Shown one piece after another: positions 47,169 through 56,439 of a DNA stretch of 64,000 bases. The translations under genes were made by a program, and so were the position numbers. How positions within the stretch are numbered: position 1 is the first letter of the stretch; each line of letters starts with the position of its first letter. This DNA comes from Pleomorphomonas oryzae DSM 16300. Its GTDB lineage: Bacteria; Pseudomonadota; Alphaproteobacteria; Rhizobiales; Pleomorphomonadaceae. The notes below the pieces were generated by a model. That model saw only the letters and a program-made list of their open reading frames with translations. It had not been told where the DNA came from and ran no database searches. The stretch lies in NCBI RefSeq assembly GCF_000422965.1, contig NZ_AUHB01000010.1, positions 1 through 64,000 on the forward strand. Reading direction: 5' to 3'.

Positions 47169-47954
47169 TCACCGAAGCTTCAGCCGCCGCCGTTCCTCCC
47201 AGGTCATGGCGATCCGGAGCGCCCGACCGGCGCTGAGGCTGACGGCGATGACGAAGCCTTCGGCGCCGACCGCGAACAGGCGGCGGAGGAAGTAGTTCTT
47301 CACGAAAAACCAGATGGGATCGAGGACCAGCGTGGCGATCCCGGGGTTGCGGCCTTTCGCGACCCAGTCGCGCGCCGACAGTTCGCTGTAGCTGCGGATC
47401 TTGTCCCACATGTGGGCGAAGGATTTCATGGAGATGTGCGAGACGTCGCCCTTCAGGACCACCGGCTTGCTGCCGTCGCGGATCTCCACCTTGTCGTGGA
47501 CGGCGCTCGACTTGAAGCCGGCCCGCCGCCGGTCGTAGAGGCGCGGCGTGACGTTGGTCGGGTTGAAAAGGCCCGGCTGAAGGCTCGACGCCAAGCGGCT
47601 CACATGCCGGATGCGCAGCGAATAGGCGGCGGCACGCGCCGCTTCCGGCTCCGCGAAGACCGCGCGGATCGAAGCCTTCACCTCGTCGAGCAGGACTTCG
47701 TCGGCATCAAGGTTGAGCACCCAGTCGTGCCGGCAGAGGCCCTCGGCATAGACCTTCTGCTCGCCGAAGCCGGTCCAGTCGCGATGATAAACCCTGTCGG
47801 TATAACGGCGGGCGATATCGAGGCTGCCGTCCGTCGAGCCGCTGTCGACGACGACCAGATCGTCGGTCAGTTCGCGGAGAGCTTCCAGCACCAGTTCCAG
47901 CCGATCTGCCTCGTCCTTGCAGATCATGAAGACGGAAAGCGGCAGTGGCGACAT
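47169..47954 (-). CDS. Glycosyltransferase family 2 (WaaE/KdtX-like)
   Basis: The 261-residue GT-A enzyme starts LPLSVFMICKDEADRLE, with VVDSGSTDGS and the LNLDADEVLLDEV metal motif, the pattern of beta-glucosyltransferases of the WaaE/KdtX group that act on LPS inner core. The ATG at 47954 is preferred to an in-frame start eight codons upstream. It is the only transferase of the cluster on the minus strand apart from the exporter. Confidence 0.87.
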   Translation of the reverse strand: MSPLPLSVFMICKDEADRLELVLEALRELTDDLVVVDSGSTDGSLDIARRYTDRVYHRDWTGFGEQKVYAEGLCRHDWVLNLDADEVLLDEVKASIRAVFAEPEAARAAAYSLRIRHVSRLASSLQPGLFNPTNVTPRLYDRRRAGFKSSAVHDKVEIRDGSKPVVLKGDVSHISMKSFAHMWDKIRSYSELSARDWVAKGRNPGIATLVLDPIWFFVKNYFLRRLFAVGAEGFVIAVSLSAGRALRIAMTWEERRRLKLR

Positions 47955-48108
47955 GGAGGTTCCCTCGGCAAACAGCACCTCCCCTGTCCTACCATGCGCG
48001 GGAGGCCGGCGGAACAGGCCGGTTGACGGGGACGAGCGGCGCTTTTTTCCGAAAGCTCAATGGGGTAAGTGAAATGGACATCACAATCGCCCTGCCGAGG
48101 AGTCCGCG

Positions 48109-49221
48109 ATGCACTTGATGCTGACGCAATGTTTTCCTCCGAAACTCGGGGGGATCGAGAACATGATGGGCGGGCTGGCCGAGGCGATCGTCGCGTCGGG
48201 GGCCGAGCTTGTGGTGCTGGCCGACGGCAAGGCCGATCCCTCGGCGGCAAGGCCCGGCTATCAAGTCCGCCGTTACATCGGCTTCAAGCCGTTCCGGCGC
48301 TGGTGGAAAGCCAGGGTCGCCGAGCGCATCACCCGCAGGGGCAAAGTCGACGTGGTATTCGCCGACAGTTGGAAAAGCCTCGAGCGCTTTCAGCCGTCCG
48401 GCCAGCCCGTCATCTGCCTCGCCCACGGCATGGAGTTTCCGCCCAAGCCCACCGAGGCCAAGGCTGCGCGCATCCGTGCAGCGCTGGCCAAGGCGACACG
48501 GGTGGTCGCCAACTCCCATTACACGGCGTCGCTCGCAGCACCCTATGTCGATGCCCGGCGCCTGTCGGTGGTGACGCCGCCTGTCCAACCGCAGCCGGCT
48601 GCCGATCCGGCCGCCGTCGCCGAGCTCGAGGCAAGGTTCGGTACCGGTCCCACCATCGCCTCCCTCTGCCGCCTGGAGCCGCGCAAGGGCATCGACCGGC
48701 TGATCGAAGCCATGACGATGCGACCGTCCCTGGCGAGCGCTCGGCTGCTGATCGCCGGCGACGGCCCCGACCGGAAGCGCCTCGAAGATATGGCCCGTTC
48801 GTCGCCGGTCGCCCGTAACATCCACTTTCTTGGGCGGGTCGACGAACGGGAAAAGGCGGCGCTTCTGACCTTCTGCGACGTGTTCGCCATGCCGAGCCGG
48901 CGCGAGGGGGCGTCGGTCGAAGGCTTCGGCATCGTCTACCTGGAAGCAGGCTGGTACGGCAAACCCGCCCTGGGCGGCACCGATGGCGGCGCGGCCGACG
49001 CGATCATCGACGGCGAAACCGGCTTGCTCTGCGATGGCGCCAACGGCGAGATGGTCGCCGAGGCCCTGGAACGGCTGCTGACCGACAGCGACCTCCGGGC
49101 GCGCCTCGGCGCGGCGGCCGAAAGCCATGCCCGCTCGCAAGTCTGGGCTCGGAAGGTCGGAGAATACCTGCCTGCATCGGTGCCGAATGCCATGGATTTG
49201 CCTGTAACGACCGGCCTATAA
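48109..49221 (+). CDS. Glycosyltransferase family 4
   Basis: The 370-residue GT-B enzyme has QCFPPKLGGIENMMGGLAE at the N-terminus, ASLCRLEPRKGIDRLIEAM starting the second domain, and the donor-site motif FGIVYLEAGWYGKPALGG. It is close in layout to PimB/WsaF-type hexosyltransferases. It lies 154 bp after the start of the divergent WaaE-like gene and 6 bp before the next transferase, so these three plus-strand genes form a unit. Confidence 0.9.
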   Translation: MHLMLTQCFPPKLGGIENMMGGLAEAIVASGAELVVLADGKADPSAARPGYQVRRYIGFKPFRRWWKARVAERITRRGKVDVVFADSWKSLERFQPSGQPVICLAHGMEFPPKPTEAKAARIRAALAKATRVVANSHYTASLAAPYVDARRLSVVTPPVQPQPAADPAAVAELEARFGTGPTIASLCRLEPRKGIDRLIEAMTMRPSLASARLLIAGDGPDRKRLEDMARSSPVARNIHFLGRVDEREKAALLTFCDVFAMPSRREGASVEGFGIVYLEAGWYGKPALGGTDGGAADAIIDGETGLLCDGANGEMVAEALERLLTDSDLRARLGAAAESHARSQVWARKVGEYLPASVPNAMDLPVTTGL

Positions 49222-49227
49222 GACAGC

Positions 49228-50379
49228 ATGCTCAGCCCGGTTCACGTCTCCCCCCGCATCCTGCAGCTTCTTCCCGCGCTCGGCGACGGCGGGGTGGAGC
49301 GCTCTACCGTGGAGATGGTCGGCTATCTCCACGAGCAGGGCATCATCAACTTCGTGGCCAGCGGCGGCGGCGATCTGGTGGCAGCCGTCGAGGCCGGCGG
49401 CGCCCGGCATGTGACCATTCCCGTCGGTCGCAAGTCGCCCATCGCCATGATCAGAAACGCCTTCGCGGTGGCCCGAGTGATCGACCGCGAGGCGATCGAC
49501 ATCCTGCATGCCCGCAGCCGGGCGCCCGCCTGGGCCGGCTGGCTGGCCATCCGCCTCGCCCACCGCCCCTGCCGCTTCCTCACCACCTTTCACGGCGTCT
49601 ATGGCCATGGCAACGCACTGAAGCGGCTCTACAACCGAGTCATGCTGGCCGGCCCGCTGGTGGTCGCCAATTCGGAATTCATTCGCGATCACATCGAAAC
49701 CGTCTACGGCTTTCCCAAGGACCGCATCATTGTGGCGGCGCGCGGTATCGAGCCGGAGCTGTTCGATCCGGCCCACATCTCCGGCGAACAGCGGGCCGCC
49801 GTCCGTCGCGAATTCGGCATCGGTGCCGACGAACCGATGCTGATCATGGTCGGCCGCGTCACCAGTTGGAAAGGCCACGCCGTGCTGGTCGATGCGTTGG
49901 CGCGCCTTGCCGACCGCCCCTGGCGCCTGGTGCTGGTGGGCAGCGGCAGCGACGGCGTGATCGCCGACCTCAAGACGCGCATCGACGGTCACGGCCTGTC
50001 CGAGCGGGTCGTTCTCGCCGGCAGCCGGCGCGACGTACCGGTGCTGCTTGCCGCCGCCGATCTGGCCTTTTCCGCCTCGACGCGGCCGGAGGCCTTCGGC
50101 CGCGCCGCCATCGAAGCGGAAGCGATGGAAACGCCTGTCATCGCCACCGACCACGGCGGCAGCCGCGAAACCGTGCTGCCGGGCCGCACCGGCTGGCTGG
50201 TGACGCCCGGCGATGCCGAGGCCATGGCGGCCGCCATTCGGGAGGCGCTATCCTCTCCCGATCGGCTCAAGGAGATCGGGAAAGCCGGCCGCGCCTTCGT
50301 GCTGGAGAATTACACCACGGCGCGCATGCTGGAACAGGAGTTCTCCGCCTATCGCCGCCTGATGGACGAGACGCCATGA
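49228..50379 (+). CDS. Glycosyltransferase family 4
   Basis: The 383-residue GT-B enzyme has LLPALGDGGVERSTVEMVGY, which resembles WaaG-like core transferases, plus IMVGRVTSWKGHAVLVDALA and TRPEAFGRAAIEAEAMETPV in the donor domain. It follows the previous gene after 6 bp and overlaps the next (ATGA). Together with its neighbours it is likely to assemble LPS core or a related surface glycan. Confidence 0.9.
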   Translation: MLSPVHVSPRILQLLPALGDGGVERSTVEMVGYLHEQGIINFVASGGGDLVAAVEAGGARHVTIPVGRKSPIAMIRNAFAVARVIDREAIDILHARSRAPAWAGWLAIRLAHRPCRFLTTFHGVYGHGNALKRLYNRVMLAGPLVVANSEFIRDHIETVYGFPKDRIIVAARGIEPELFDPAHISGEQRAAVRREFGIGADEPMLIMVGRVTSWKGHAVLVDALARLADRPWRLVLVGSGSDGVIADLKTRIDGHGLSERVVLAGSRRDVPVLLAAADLAFSASTRPEAFGRAAIEAEAMETPVIATDHGGSRETVLPGRTGWLVTPGDAEAMAAAIREALSSPDRLKEIGKAGRAFVLENYTTARMLEQEFSAYRRLMDETP

Positions 50380-51341
50380 CGGAACCGTCGGTCTGGATCC
50401 TCACCGACGGCAAGGCCGGCGACGAGCAGCCGCTCGCCGGCATCGCCGAGGCAATGGGCGTCACGCCGGACTTCCGCCGTGTCCATCCACGCAAGCCCTT
50501 TGCTTGGCTGATGCCTTGGGGTCCCATCGACTGGCGCGACAGGCCGAGCCAATCCGGCTCGTCGCTCGCCCCGCCCTACCCTGACATCTGCCTTGCCACC
50601 GGGCGCCGCGCCGTCGCCTATCTGAGACATCTGAAGCGCGTCTCGCCCGCCACCTGCACCGTGCTTTTCAAGGACCCGCGCACCAGCCGTCATGGCGCCG
50701 ACCTGGTGGTGGTGCAGGCGCACGACAAGCTGCGCGGCCCCGGGGTGAAGGTGGTGACGACGGCACCCAATCGCCTCTCGCCCTTCCGGCTCGATGCCAT
50801 CCGCGCCGCCCCGCCAGCCGACCTCGCCGCCCTGCCGCAGCCGCGCCTCGCCGTACTGGTGGGCGGCAACAGCCGCCATCACCAATTCACGCCCGAGGAC
50901 ATCACCCGGTTCATCGGAGGGCTTGAGCAGCGCATTGCCGATGGCGCCGCGCTGATGATCACCGCCTCCAGGCGTACACCGCCGGCGCTTGCCACGGCGC
51001 TCCGCTCGCTCGCCGATCAGAACGATCGCGTCGTCTTCTGGGACGGCCAGGGCGCCAACCCGCTTGCCGCCTACATGGCGCTGGCCGACGAACTGATCGT
51101 CACCGCCGATTCCACCAACATGATCGGCGAAGCGGCCTCCACCGGCCGGCCGATCCAGATCTTCCACCCCTCGGGCGGCCATCCGAAGATCACCACCTTC
51201 ATCGGTCTTCTCAGCCAGGAGGCGCGCGTCGGCAGCTTTTCCGACGCGCCGGCGGCCGGCACCTACCCGCCGATCAACTCGACGGCCGCGGTTGCGGATG
51301 CCGTGCTCACGTTTTGGAGAAAGCTCAGCCGCGGCGGCTGA
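50376..51341 (+). CDS. Mitochondrial-fission ELM1 family protein (DUF1022)
   Basis: The 321-residue protein has WILTDGKAGDEQPLAGIAEA, FKDPRTSRHGADLVVVQAHD, VLVGGNSRHHQF and ADSTNMIGEAASTGRPI, the full ELM1/DUF1022 pattern. Plant ELM1 acts in mitochondrial division; in alphaproteobacteria the gene is nearly always in LPS-core or glycosyltransferase clusters, and its GT-B-like repeats suggest it binds a nucleotide sugar. The ATG overlaps the preceding stop (ATGA). Its stop abuts, with no gap, the stop of the convergent exporter gene. Confidence 0.88.
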   Translation: MTEPSVWILTDGKAGDEQPLAGIAEAMGVTPDFRRVHPRKPFAWLMPWGPIDWRDRPSQSGSSLAPPYPDICLATGRRAVAYLRHLKRVSPATCTVLFKDPRTSRHGADLVVVQAHDKLRGPGVKVVTTAPNRLSPFRLDAIRAAPPADLAALPQPRLAVLVGGNSRHHQFTPEDITRFIGGLEQRIADGAALMITASRRTPPALATALRSLADQNDRVVFWDGQGANPLAAYMALADELIVTADSTNMIGEAASTGRPIQIFHPSGGHPKITTFIGLLSQEARVGSFSDAPAAGTYPPINSTAAVADAVLTFWRKLSRGG

Positions 51342-53156
51342 TCAGCTCGCCGCCGCCTCGGTGACGTGAGCGGGCTTCTCGTCCTTGAACTGCAAGGCGC
51401 GGAGATGGGCATAAAGCCCGCCTTCGGCCATCAGTTCGTGGTGCGTGCCGGACTGCACCACCTCGCCCTTGTCCATCACGTAGATGATGTCGGCGTCGCG
51501 CACGGTGGCGAGGCGGTGGGCGATGACGAAGGTCGTCCGCCCCTTCATCAGCCGTCCCAGCGCTTCCTGGATGTCGCGCTCGGCCTGGGCGTCGAGCGCC
51601 GAGGTCGCTTCGTCGAGCAGCAGGATAGGCGCCTTGCGGAGGATGGCGCGCGCAATGGCGAGGCGCTGGCGCTGGCCGCCAGAGAGATTGCCGCCCCCCT
51701 CGCCCACCCGTGCCTCGAAACCGCCGGGCATTGCCATGATGAAGTCATAGGCGTTGGCGTCGCGTGCCGCTTCCTCGATTTCGGCGCGCGTGGCCTCCGG
51801 CCGGCCGTCGGCGATATTGGCGGCCACTGTGCCATCGAACAGGAAGGTGTCTTGAGTGACGAGCGCCACGTGGCGGCGCAGCGACTCGACCGTGAAGCGG
51901 CGGATGTCGGTGCCGTTGATCAGAATGGAGCCGGCCTTCGGGTCGTAGAAACGCTCGACCAGCGCGAACACCGTCGATTTGCCGGCGCCCGACGGGCCGA
52001 CCAGCGCCACCACCGAGTTCTTCGGCGCGGTCAGGTTGAGTTTCCGGAGCACCGGCGCCTCGCCATAGGCGAAATCGATATTGTCGAAGGTGACGGTGGC
52101 GCTCTCGAAATTGGCCTCCACGGCGTCCGGGGCCGACTGCAACTCCGGCACCAGGTCCAGCACCTCATACATCATGCGCACGCCGACCAGCGATCTCTCG
52201 AGGTCGAGGTTGAAGCGAGCCAGCCGTTTCGCCGGCTCGTAGGCCATGATCAGCGCGGCGATGAAGGAGAAGAAGGAGCCGGGATCGGCGTTGTAGTGGA
52301 CGATCTGATAGCCGCCGAACAGCACCACGAAAGCAATGGCAAAACCGCCCAGGGTTTCCATCAGCGGGCTGGAACGGGCGCCCAGCGTGGCCATGCGATT
52401 GGCAAGCCGCTCCGAGTTGGTCGTAGCCGTGTTAAAACTCCGGCGCAACCGATCCTCGAGGCCGAAGGACTTGACGACGCGGATGCCCTGGACGCTCTCC
52501 TGCACGATGGTGACGATCTGGGCCGAGGTCATCACCTCCTTGCGCGCCGCGGCGCGCACCTTCCTGAGGAGGTGGGTGATGCCAATGACGGCCGGGGGAG
52601 CGATCACCAGCGACAGCAGCGACATCACCGGGTTTTGCCACACCATGACGCTGACCAGCGACACCAGGGTGAACAGGTCGCGGCCAAGGCTCATCACGAT
52701 CAGGTCGATCGCCGATCGGGCCGCCCCGGCGTTCTGTGAAATGCGCACCATGATGTCGCCGAGGGCATGCTGCTGAAAGAAGGCGATATCCTGCTTCAAC
52801 ACCGCCCCATAGAGCTGCCGTTGCAGTTGGGCGACCATGCTGTTGCCGATCTTGGTCAGCGTAACCGAGGAGAAATAGGTGGCAAAGCCCTTGACGAGAT
52901 AGATGCCGATGATCAGGCCGGCGATGGTGAACACCAGCCCCTGGCTCTTCTCGATGAAGATCTTGTTGACGATGTCCTTGAGGATATAGACGCTGCCGGC
53001 CGTGGCTGCCGAGGCGATGAGCATCATCGCGATCGCATAGGCGTAGCGCCAGGCGTAGGGGCGGAAATTGGCGCGGAACAGCCGTACCAGCGGCCCGAGC
53101 TTCTCTTCCGTTCCGATGAAACCGTCGAGCCGGCCCTTCAGGAAGTTCAAATGCAT
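51342..53156 (-). CDS. MsbA-like ABC exporter (half transporter)
   Basis: The 604-residue protein has six membrane segments in the first ~320 residues. A complete ATPase follows: Walker A GPSGAGKST at 387-395, Q-loop VTQDTFLFDG, signature LSGGQ at 491-495, Walker B ILLLDEATSA near 511-520 and the switch histidine in VIAHRLAT. It probably exports lipid A-core or another lipid-linked glycan made by the neighbouring transferases. The start at 53156 (MHLNFLKGRL) fits the family; longer in-frame extensions lack a ribosome site. It ends head-to-head with ELM1 without spacer. Confidence 0.9.
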   Translation of the reverse strand: MHLNFLKGRLDGFIGTEEKLGPLVRLFRANFRPYAWRYAYAIAMMLIASAATAGSVYILKDIVNKIFIEKSQGLVFTIAGLIIGIYLVKGFATYFSSVTLTKIGNSMVAQLQRQLYGAVLKQDIAFFQQHALGDIMVRISQNAGAARSAIDLIVMSLGRDLFTLVSLVSVMVWQNPVMSLLSLVIAPPAVIGITHLLRKVRAAARKEVMTSAQIVTIVQESVQGIRVVKSFGLEDRLRRSFNTATTNSERLANRMATLGARSSPLMETLGGFAIAFVVLFGGYQIVHYNADPGSFFSFIAALIMAYEPAKRLARFNLDLERSLVGVRMMYEVLDLVPELQSAPDAVEANFESATVTFDNIDFAYGEAPVLRKLNLTAPKNSVVALVGPSGAGKSTVFALVERFYDPKAGSILINGTDIRRFTVESLRRHVALVTQDTFLFDGTVAANIADGRPEATRAEIEEAARDANAYDFIMAMPGGFEARVGEGGGNLSGGQRQRLAIARAILRKAPILLLDEATSALDAQAERDIQEALGRLMKGRTTFVIAHRLATVRDADIIYVMDKGEVVQSGTHHELMAEGGLYAHLRALQFKDEKPAHVTEAAAS

Positions 53157-53351
53157 ACTCCACGTCCGACCGGTCCGCCGGCCCAAGCGACAGATAAGCA
53201 GCGGTCCGAAAATTTGCGCGACTTTTCGCACAAAAGGCCGCCTAAAAACAGACCGCAGGGAAATGCTACGCCCGGCGGCGTCTGTCAACAGCGCGACGAA
53301 CGCTTACTTCAGGGCGCAAAAGGCTGCGATCCTGGCGCCAAAGGCCGATAT

Positions 53352-53813
53352 TCAGACGATCACCGGCTCGTTCTTGACTTGCCGGAGCGTCAGACTGGTG
53401 CGCACCTGGCCGACGTTGGGCGTCGCTGTCAGCTGCTCGATCACGAAATTCTGACAGGTCTTGAGGTCGGGGGCGACGCATTTCAGGATGAAGTCGATCT
53501 CGCCCGACTGCATCCAGCTTTCTCGCACCAGCGGCCAGTTCTTCACCCGCGCCTCGAAGGCGAGAATTTCCGCTTCCGACTGCGAGGCGAGCGAGATGAA
53601 GGCGAACAGCGTCACATCGAAGCCGAGCGTCTTCTCGTCGATCAGCGCCCGATAGCCCTGGATGACGCCGGCTTCCTCCAGCGCCCGCACCCGCCTGAGG
53701 CAGGGCGGCGCCGAAATGCCGACGCGGCTGGCCAGCTCCACATTGGTCATCCGCCCATCAGCCTGCAATTCGCGCAGGATTTTCCAGTCGATGGCGTCAA
53801 GACGGGCCTTCAT
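53352..53813 (-). CDS. lrp: Lrp/AsnC-family transcriptional regulator
   Basis: The 153-residue protein has the N-terminal helix-turn-helix (LDAIDWKILRELQADGRMT to PPCLRRVRALEEAGVIQGY) and a C-terminal RAM ligand-binding domain. It is the conserved Lrp located beside trxB in rhizobia. The ATG at 53813 has GGAGGAT upstream. Here a hydrolase gene separates it from trxB, which is unusual; the Lrp promoter lies in the first copy of a ~53-bp repeated segment. Confidence 0.9.
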   Translation of the reverse strand: MKARLDAIDWKILRELQADGRMTNVELASRVGISAPPCLRRVRALEEAGVIQGYRALIDEKTLGFDVTLFAFISLASQSEAEILAFEARVKNWPLVRESWMQSGEIDFILKCVAPDLKTCQNFVIEQLTATPNVGQVRTSLTLRQVKNEPVIV

Positions 53814-53904
53814 GTTGCATCCTCCGGAGAGCCGCCCAAAGCGGACGCTTGTCGACGGGTGACTCACCTCGGTCGAACCTCTCGATACGGCCGGGAACAT
53901 ACCG

Positions 53905-53957
53905 TTCCGGTCGCCGTGGCGAAAGCATATTTCCGTAGCACGAACACTTATTATACC
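53905..53957. repeat. Duplicated regulatory segment, copy A
   Basis: TTCCGGTCGCC...GGCGAAAGCAT... ending in TTATTATA matches copy B at 54972-55023 with the same spacing and only scattered differences. It lies upstream of lrp. It is probably a promoter or operator region. Confidence 0.7.
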
Positions 53958-54206
53958 AAGAGGCATTGAAAATGATCTTGGTATTCCTTTTGCCGATTCT
54001 CATGCCTCTGACGCAGATGAGAAATCGGCAATGGTCTCAATGAGCGGATGCGCCAGCATCTTCGCGAATTGGTATTATCAAGGCGAGCCGCTGGTCTTCC
54101 CACTTCGCCATGGCCAGCCAGGCGTCGGGTTGACGGCGGGCGATCAGGAACCATGTTCTGAAGACGCGCGTTCAAGGTCCGAGGCCGACACGCAAGGAGG
54201 CACGCC

Positions 54207-54944
54207 ATGAGCCTTTCCCATGAATTGGTCGACGGCATTCCGCTGGTCTGGTCGGCGCCTGCCTCGCCAGCCGGACTGCTGATCCATATTCCAGCCTTCG
54301 GCCAGACCAAGGAGGCGGCTGCGCCGATGGTGGATCGAGCGACCTCTCTCGGCCTTGTCGGCATCGTCCTCGACGCCTACCAGCACGGCGAGCGCGGCAA
54401 CGAGGATCGAGAGGCCCTGACCCGGCGGGTGTTTGCCAATTTTCGGCGCGAAATGTGGACGATCCTCGGCGAAACCACGTTGGACGTCCCGCGTGTGGTG
54501 GCCTGGGCAAGGCAGAGATTCGGGTCCGATCTCGGCTTGCATCTCACCGGCCTTTCCATGGGCGGCGACGTCGCGGTGGCGGCGGCTCCTCTCGTCGATA
54601 AAGTCGTGAGCGTCAACGCGGTGGTTGCCACGCCGGACTGGCAACGTCCTGGAATGCAAGATATCAAGACAGGTGAATTGGTCGACCAGGGCGAGCCGGA
54701 TCCCAAGGCAAAACTGTTTTTTGACGCCCTGGAGCCGTTGCACCACGCCGACCGCTACAAGGCGCTGCCCATCCATTTCATCAACGGGGCGGCCGACCAG
54801 CACGTTCCGCCCGATGGCGCCCGGCGGTTCAAGGCCATGGTCGGCGAGACGAACAGCATTGTCATCACCGAGAAGCCCGGCCTGGGGCATCTCGATTTTA
54901 TTGATCCCAAGGCTTGGATCGGCGAACTCAGGCTGAACAGGTAA
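54207..54944 (+). CDS. Alpha/beta hydrolase, prolyl-oligopeptidase-like fold (inserted between lrp and trxB)
   Basis: The 245-residue protein has the nucleophile elbow GLSMGGD, the acid in NGAADQHVPP and the histidine in GLGHLDF, a complete triad. HIPAFGQTKE near the N-terminus forms the oxyanion region. It has no signal peptide. It carries a strong ribosome site (AAGGAGG, 54194-54200). The gene is not normally present at this conserved locus and is bracketed by two copies of a ~53-bp segment (53905 and 54972), so it was probably inserted or generated by a duplication. Confidence 0.85.
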   Translation: MSLSHELVDGIPLVWSAPASPAGLLIHIPAFGQTKEAAAPMVDRATSLGLVGIVLDAYQHGERGNEDREALTRRVFANFRREMWTILGETTLDVPRVVAWARQRFGSDLGLHLTGLSMGGDVAVAAAPLVDKVVSVNAVVATPDWQRPGMQDIKTGELVDQGEPDPKAKLFFDALEPLHHADRYKALPIHFINGAADQHVPPDGARRFKAMVGETNSIVITEKPGLGHLDFIDPKAWIGELRLNR

Positions 54945-54971
54945 GGCGCCGCCGGCCCGTCGATCGGTGAG

Positions 54972-55023
54972 TTTCGGTCGCCACGGCGAAAGCATCTTTC
55001 GGTGGCACGATCACATATTATAA
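54972..55023. repeat. Duplicated regulatory segment, copy B
   Basis: The second copy of the 53905-53957 segment, placed upstream of trxB, with a TATTAT motif at 55015-55020 that could be a -10 element. The two copies are directly repeated and about 1,067 bp apart. Confidence 0.7.
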
Positions 55024-55198
55024 GCCTGTCGGCCGACACAAAGGCCACTCGGCAGGGGAAGACGACGCGCGCCGGAGCCCACCGAGGCCGCGCCGCCTTG
55101 AAACCGCACTGCCGGACACCTACCATCCAATCGATTCCAGGCGCCGCCGGCGGCGCCCAGCCGAGACCATCGCGGCCGGCGAACGCAACGAGACGAGC

Positions 55199-56161
55199 AT
55201 GACGCATACCCATACCAAGGCCCTGATCATCGGTTCCGGCCCGGCCGGCTACACCGCCGCCATTTACGCCGCCCGTGCCATGCTGGAGCCGATCCTGATC
55301 GCCGGCCTGCAGCAGGGCGGCCAGCTGACCATCACCACCGATGTCGAGAACTACCCCGGCTATGCCGACGCCATCCAGGGTCCCTGGCTGATGGAGCAGA
55401 TGCGCAGTCAGGCCGAGCATATGGGCACACGCCTCGTCTCCGACATCGTCACCTCGGTCGACCTCAGCAAACGACCGTTCCAGCTCACCTGCGATTCCGG
55501 CGACACCTATTCCACCGACGCGCTGATCATCGCCACCGGCGCCCAGGCGCGCTGGCTCGGCCTGCCGTCGGAGCATAAGTTCCAGGGCTTCGGCGTGTCG
55601 GCCTGCGCCACCTGCGACGGCTTCTTCTATCGCGGCAAGCATGTGGTGGTGGTCGGCGGCGGCAACACCGCCGTCGAGGAAGCGCTCTACCTCACCCATC
55701 ACGCCGACAAGGTTGTCGTCGTTCACCGCCGTGAAGCTTTCCGCGCCGAGCGGGTGATGCAGAACCGCCTGTTCAACCACCCGAAGATCGAAGTGATCTG
55801 GAACAGCGTTGTTGACGAAGTGCTGGGCAAGGAGGGCTTTCCGCCGTCCGTCACCGGCGTCCGCCTCAGGAACGTCGTCACGGGCGAGCTGCGGGATGTC
55901 GCCACCGACGGCGTGTTCGTCGCCATCGGCCACGCGCCGGCCACCTCGCTGTTCACCGGTCAGGTTCGGATGAAGTCGTCGGGCTATATCTGGACGGCGC
56001 CCGATTCGACGGCCACCTCGGTGCCCGGCGTCTTTGCCGCCGGCGACGTCACCGACGAGCATTTCCGCCAGGCGGTAACGGCGGCCGGCATGGGCTGCAT
56101 GGCGGCGCTGGAGGCCGAGCGCTACATCGGCGCGTTGGAAACTGATACCAAGGTTGCGTAA
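55199..56161 (+). CDS. trxB: Thioredoxin reductase
   Basis: The 320-residue flavoenzyme has the FAD motif IIGSGPAGYTAA (residues 10-21), the redox-active pair Cys136-Ala-Thr-Cys139 in SACATCDG, the NADPH motif VVGGGNTAVE (about 151-160) and the C-terminal FAD segment FAAGDVTDEHFRQA. It reduces thioredoxin with NADPH. The ATG at 55199 follows GAGACGAG. The lrp-trxB-lsrB order is characteristic of rhizobia. Two palindromes follow the stop. Confidence 0.95.
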   Translation: MTHTHTKALIIGSGPAGYTAAIYAARAMLEPILIAGLQQGGQLTITTDVENYPGYADAIQGPWLMEQMRSQAEHMGTRLVSDIVTSVDLSKRPFQLTCDSGDTYSTDALIIATGAQARWLGLPSEHKFQGFGVSACATCDGFFYRGKHVVVVGGGNTAVEEALYLTHHADKVVVVHRREAFRAERVMQNRLFNHPKIEVIWNSVVDEVLGKEGFPPSVTGVRLRNVVTGELRDVATDGVFVAIGHAPATSLFTGQVRMKSSGYIWTAPDSTATSVPGVFAAGDVTDEHFRQAVTAAGMGCMAALEAERYIGALETDTKVA

Positions 56162-56230
56162 GCAACTGGCGGAGCGACGCAATTCAAGGCTTGCGCCGGA
56201 GCGAGGAAGCGTCGAACGTAGAGCCGTCCT

Positions 56231-56254
56231 CCGAACAATTTTCACATTGTTCGG
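56231..56254. repeat. Inverted repeat after trxB
   Basis: CCGAACAAT (56231-56239) and ATTGTTCGG (56246-56254) around a 6-nt loop, with no T-run. Possible 3' stabiliser or operator. Confidence 0.65.
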
Positions 56255-56287
56255 ATAACTGGACGTCCTAGGAAGAAATGACGAGCC

Positions 56288-56317
56288 TGTCCGAAAAGTT
56301 GCCCAATTTTTCGGACA
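56288..56317. repeat. Rhizobial palindromic repeat after trxB
   Basis: TGTCCGAAAA (56288-56297) and TTTTCGGACA (56308-56317) around gttgcccaat. It lies between trxB and the LysR gene. Confidence 0.75.
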
Positions 56318-56439
56318 AGCGAATGAGACAGAACAAAGAAGCGGCGAAGCCGGTCCCGTAGAAGACTGGCTCTCGCCTCGACGAGAGAGCGATGGCCGAC
56401 TGCGGCCTGAGCAATATGGGGGCGGCAAAGGGGGACGCG

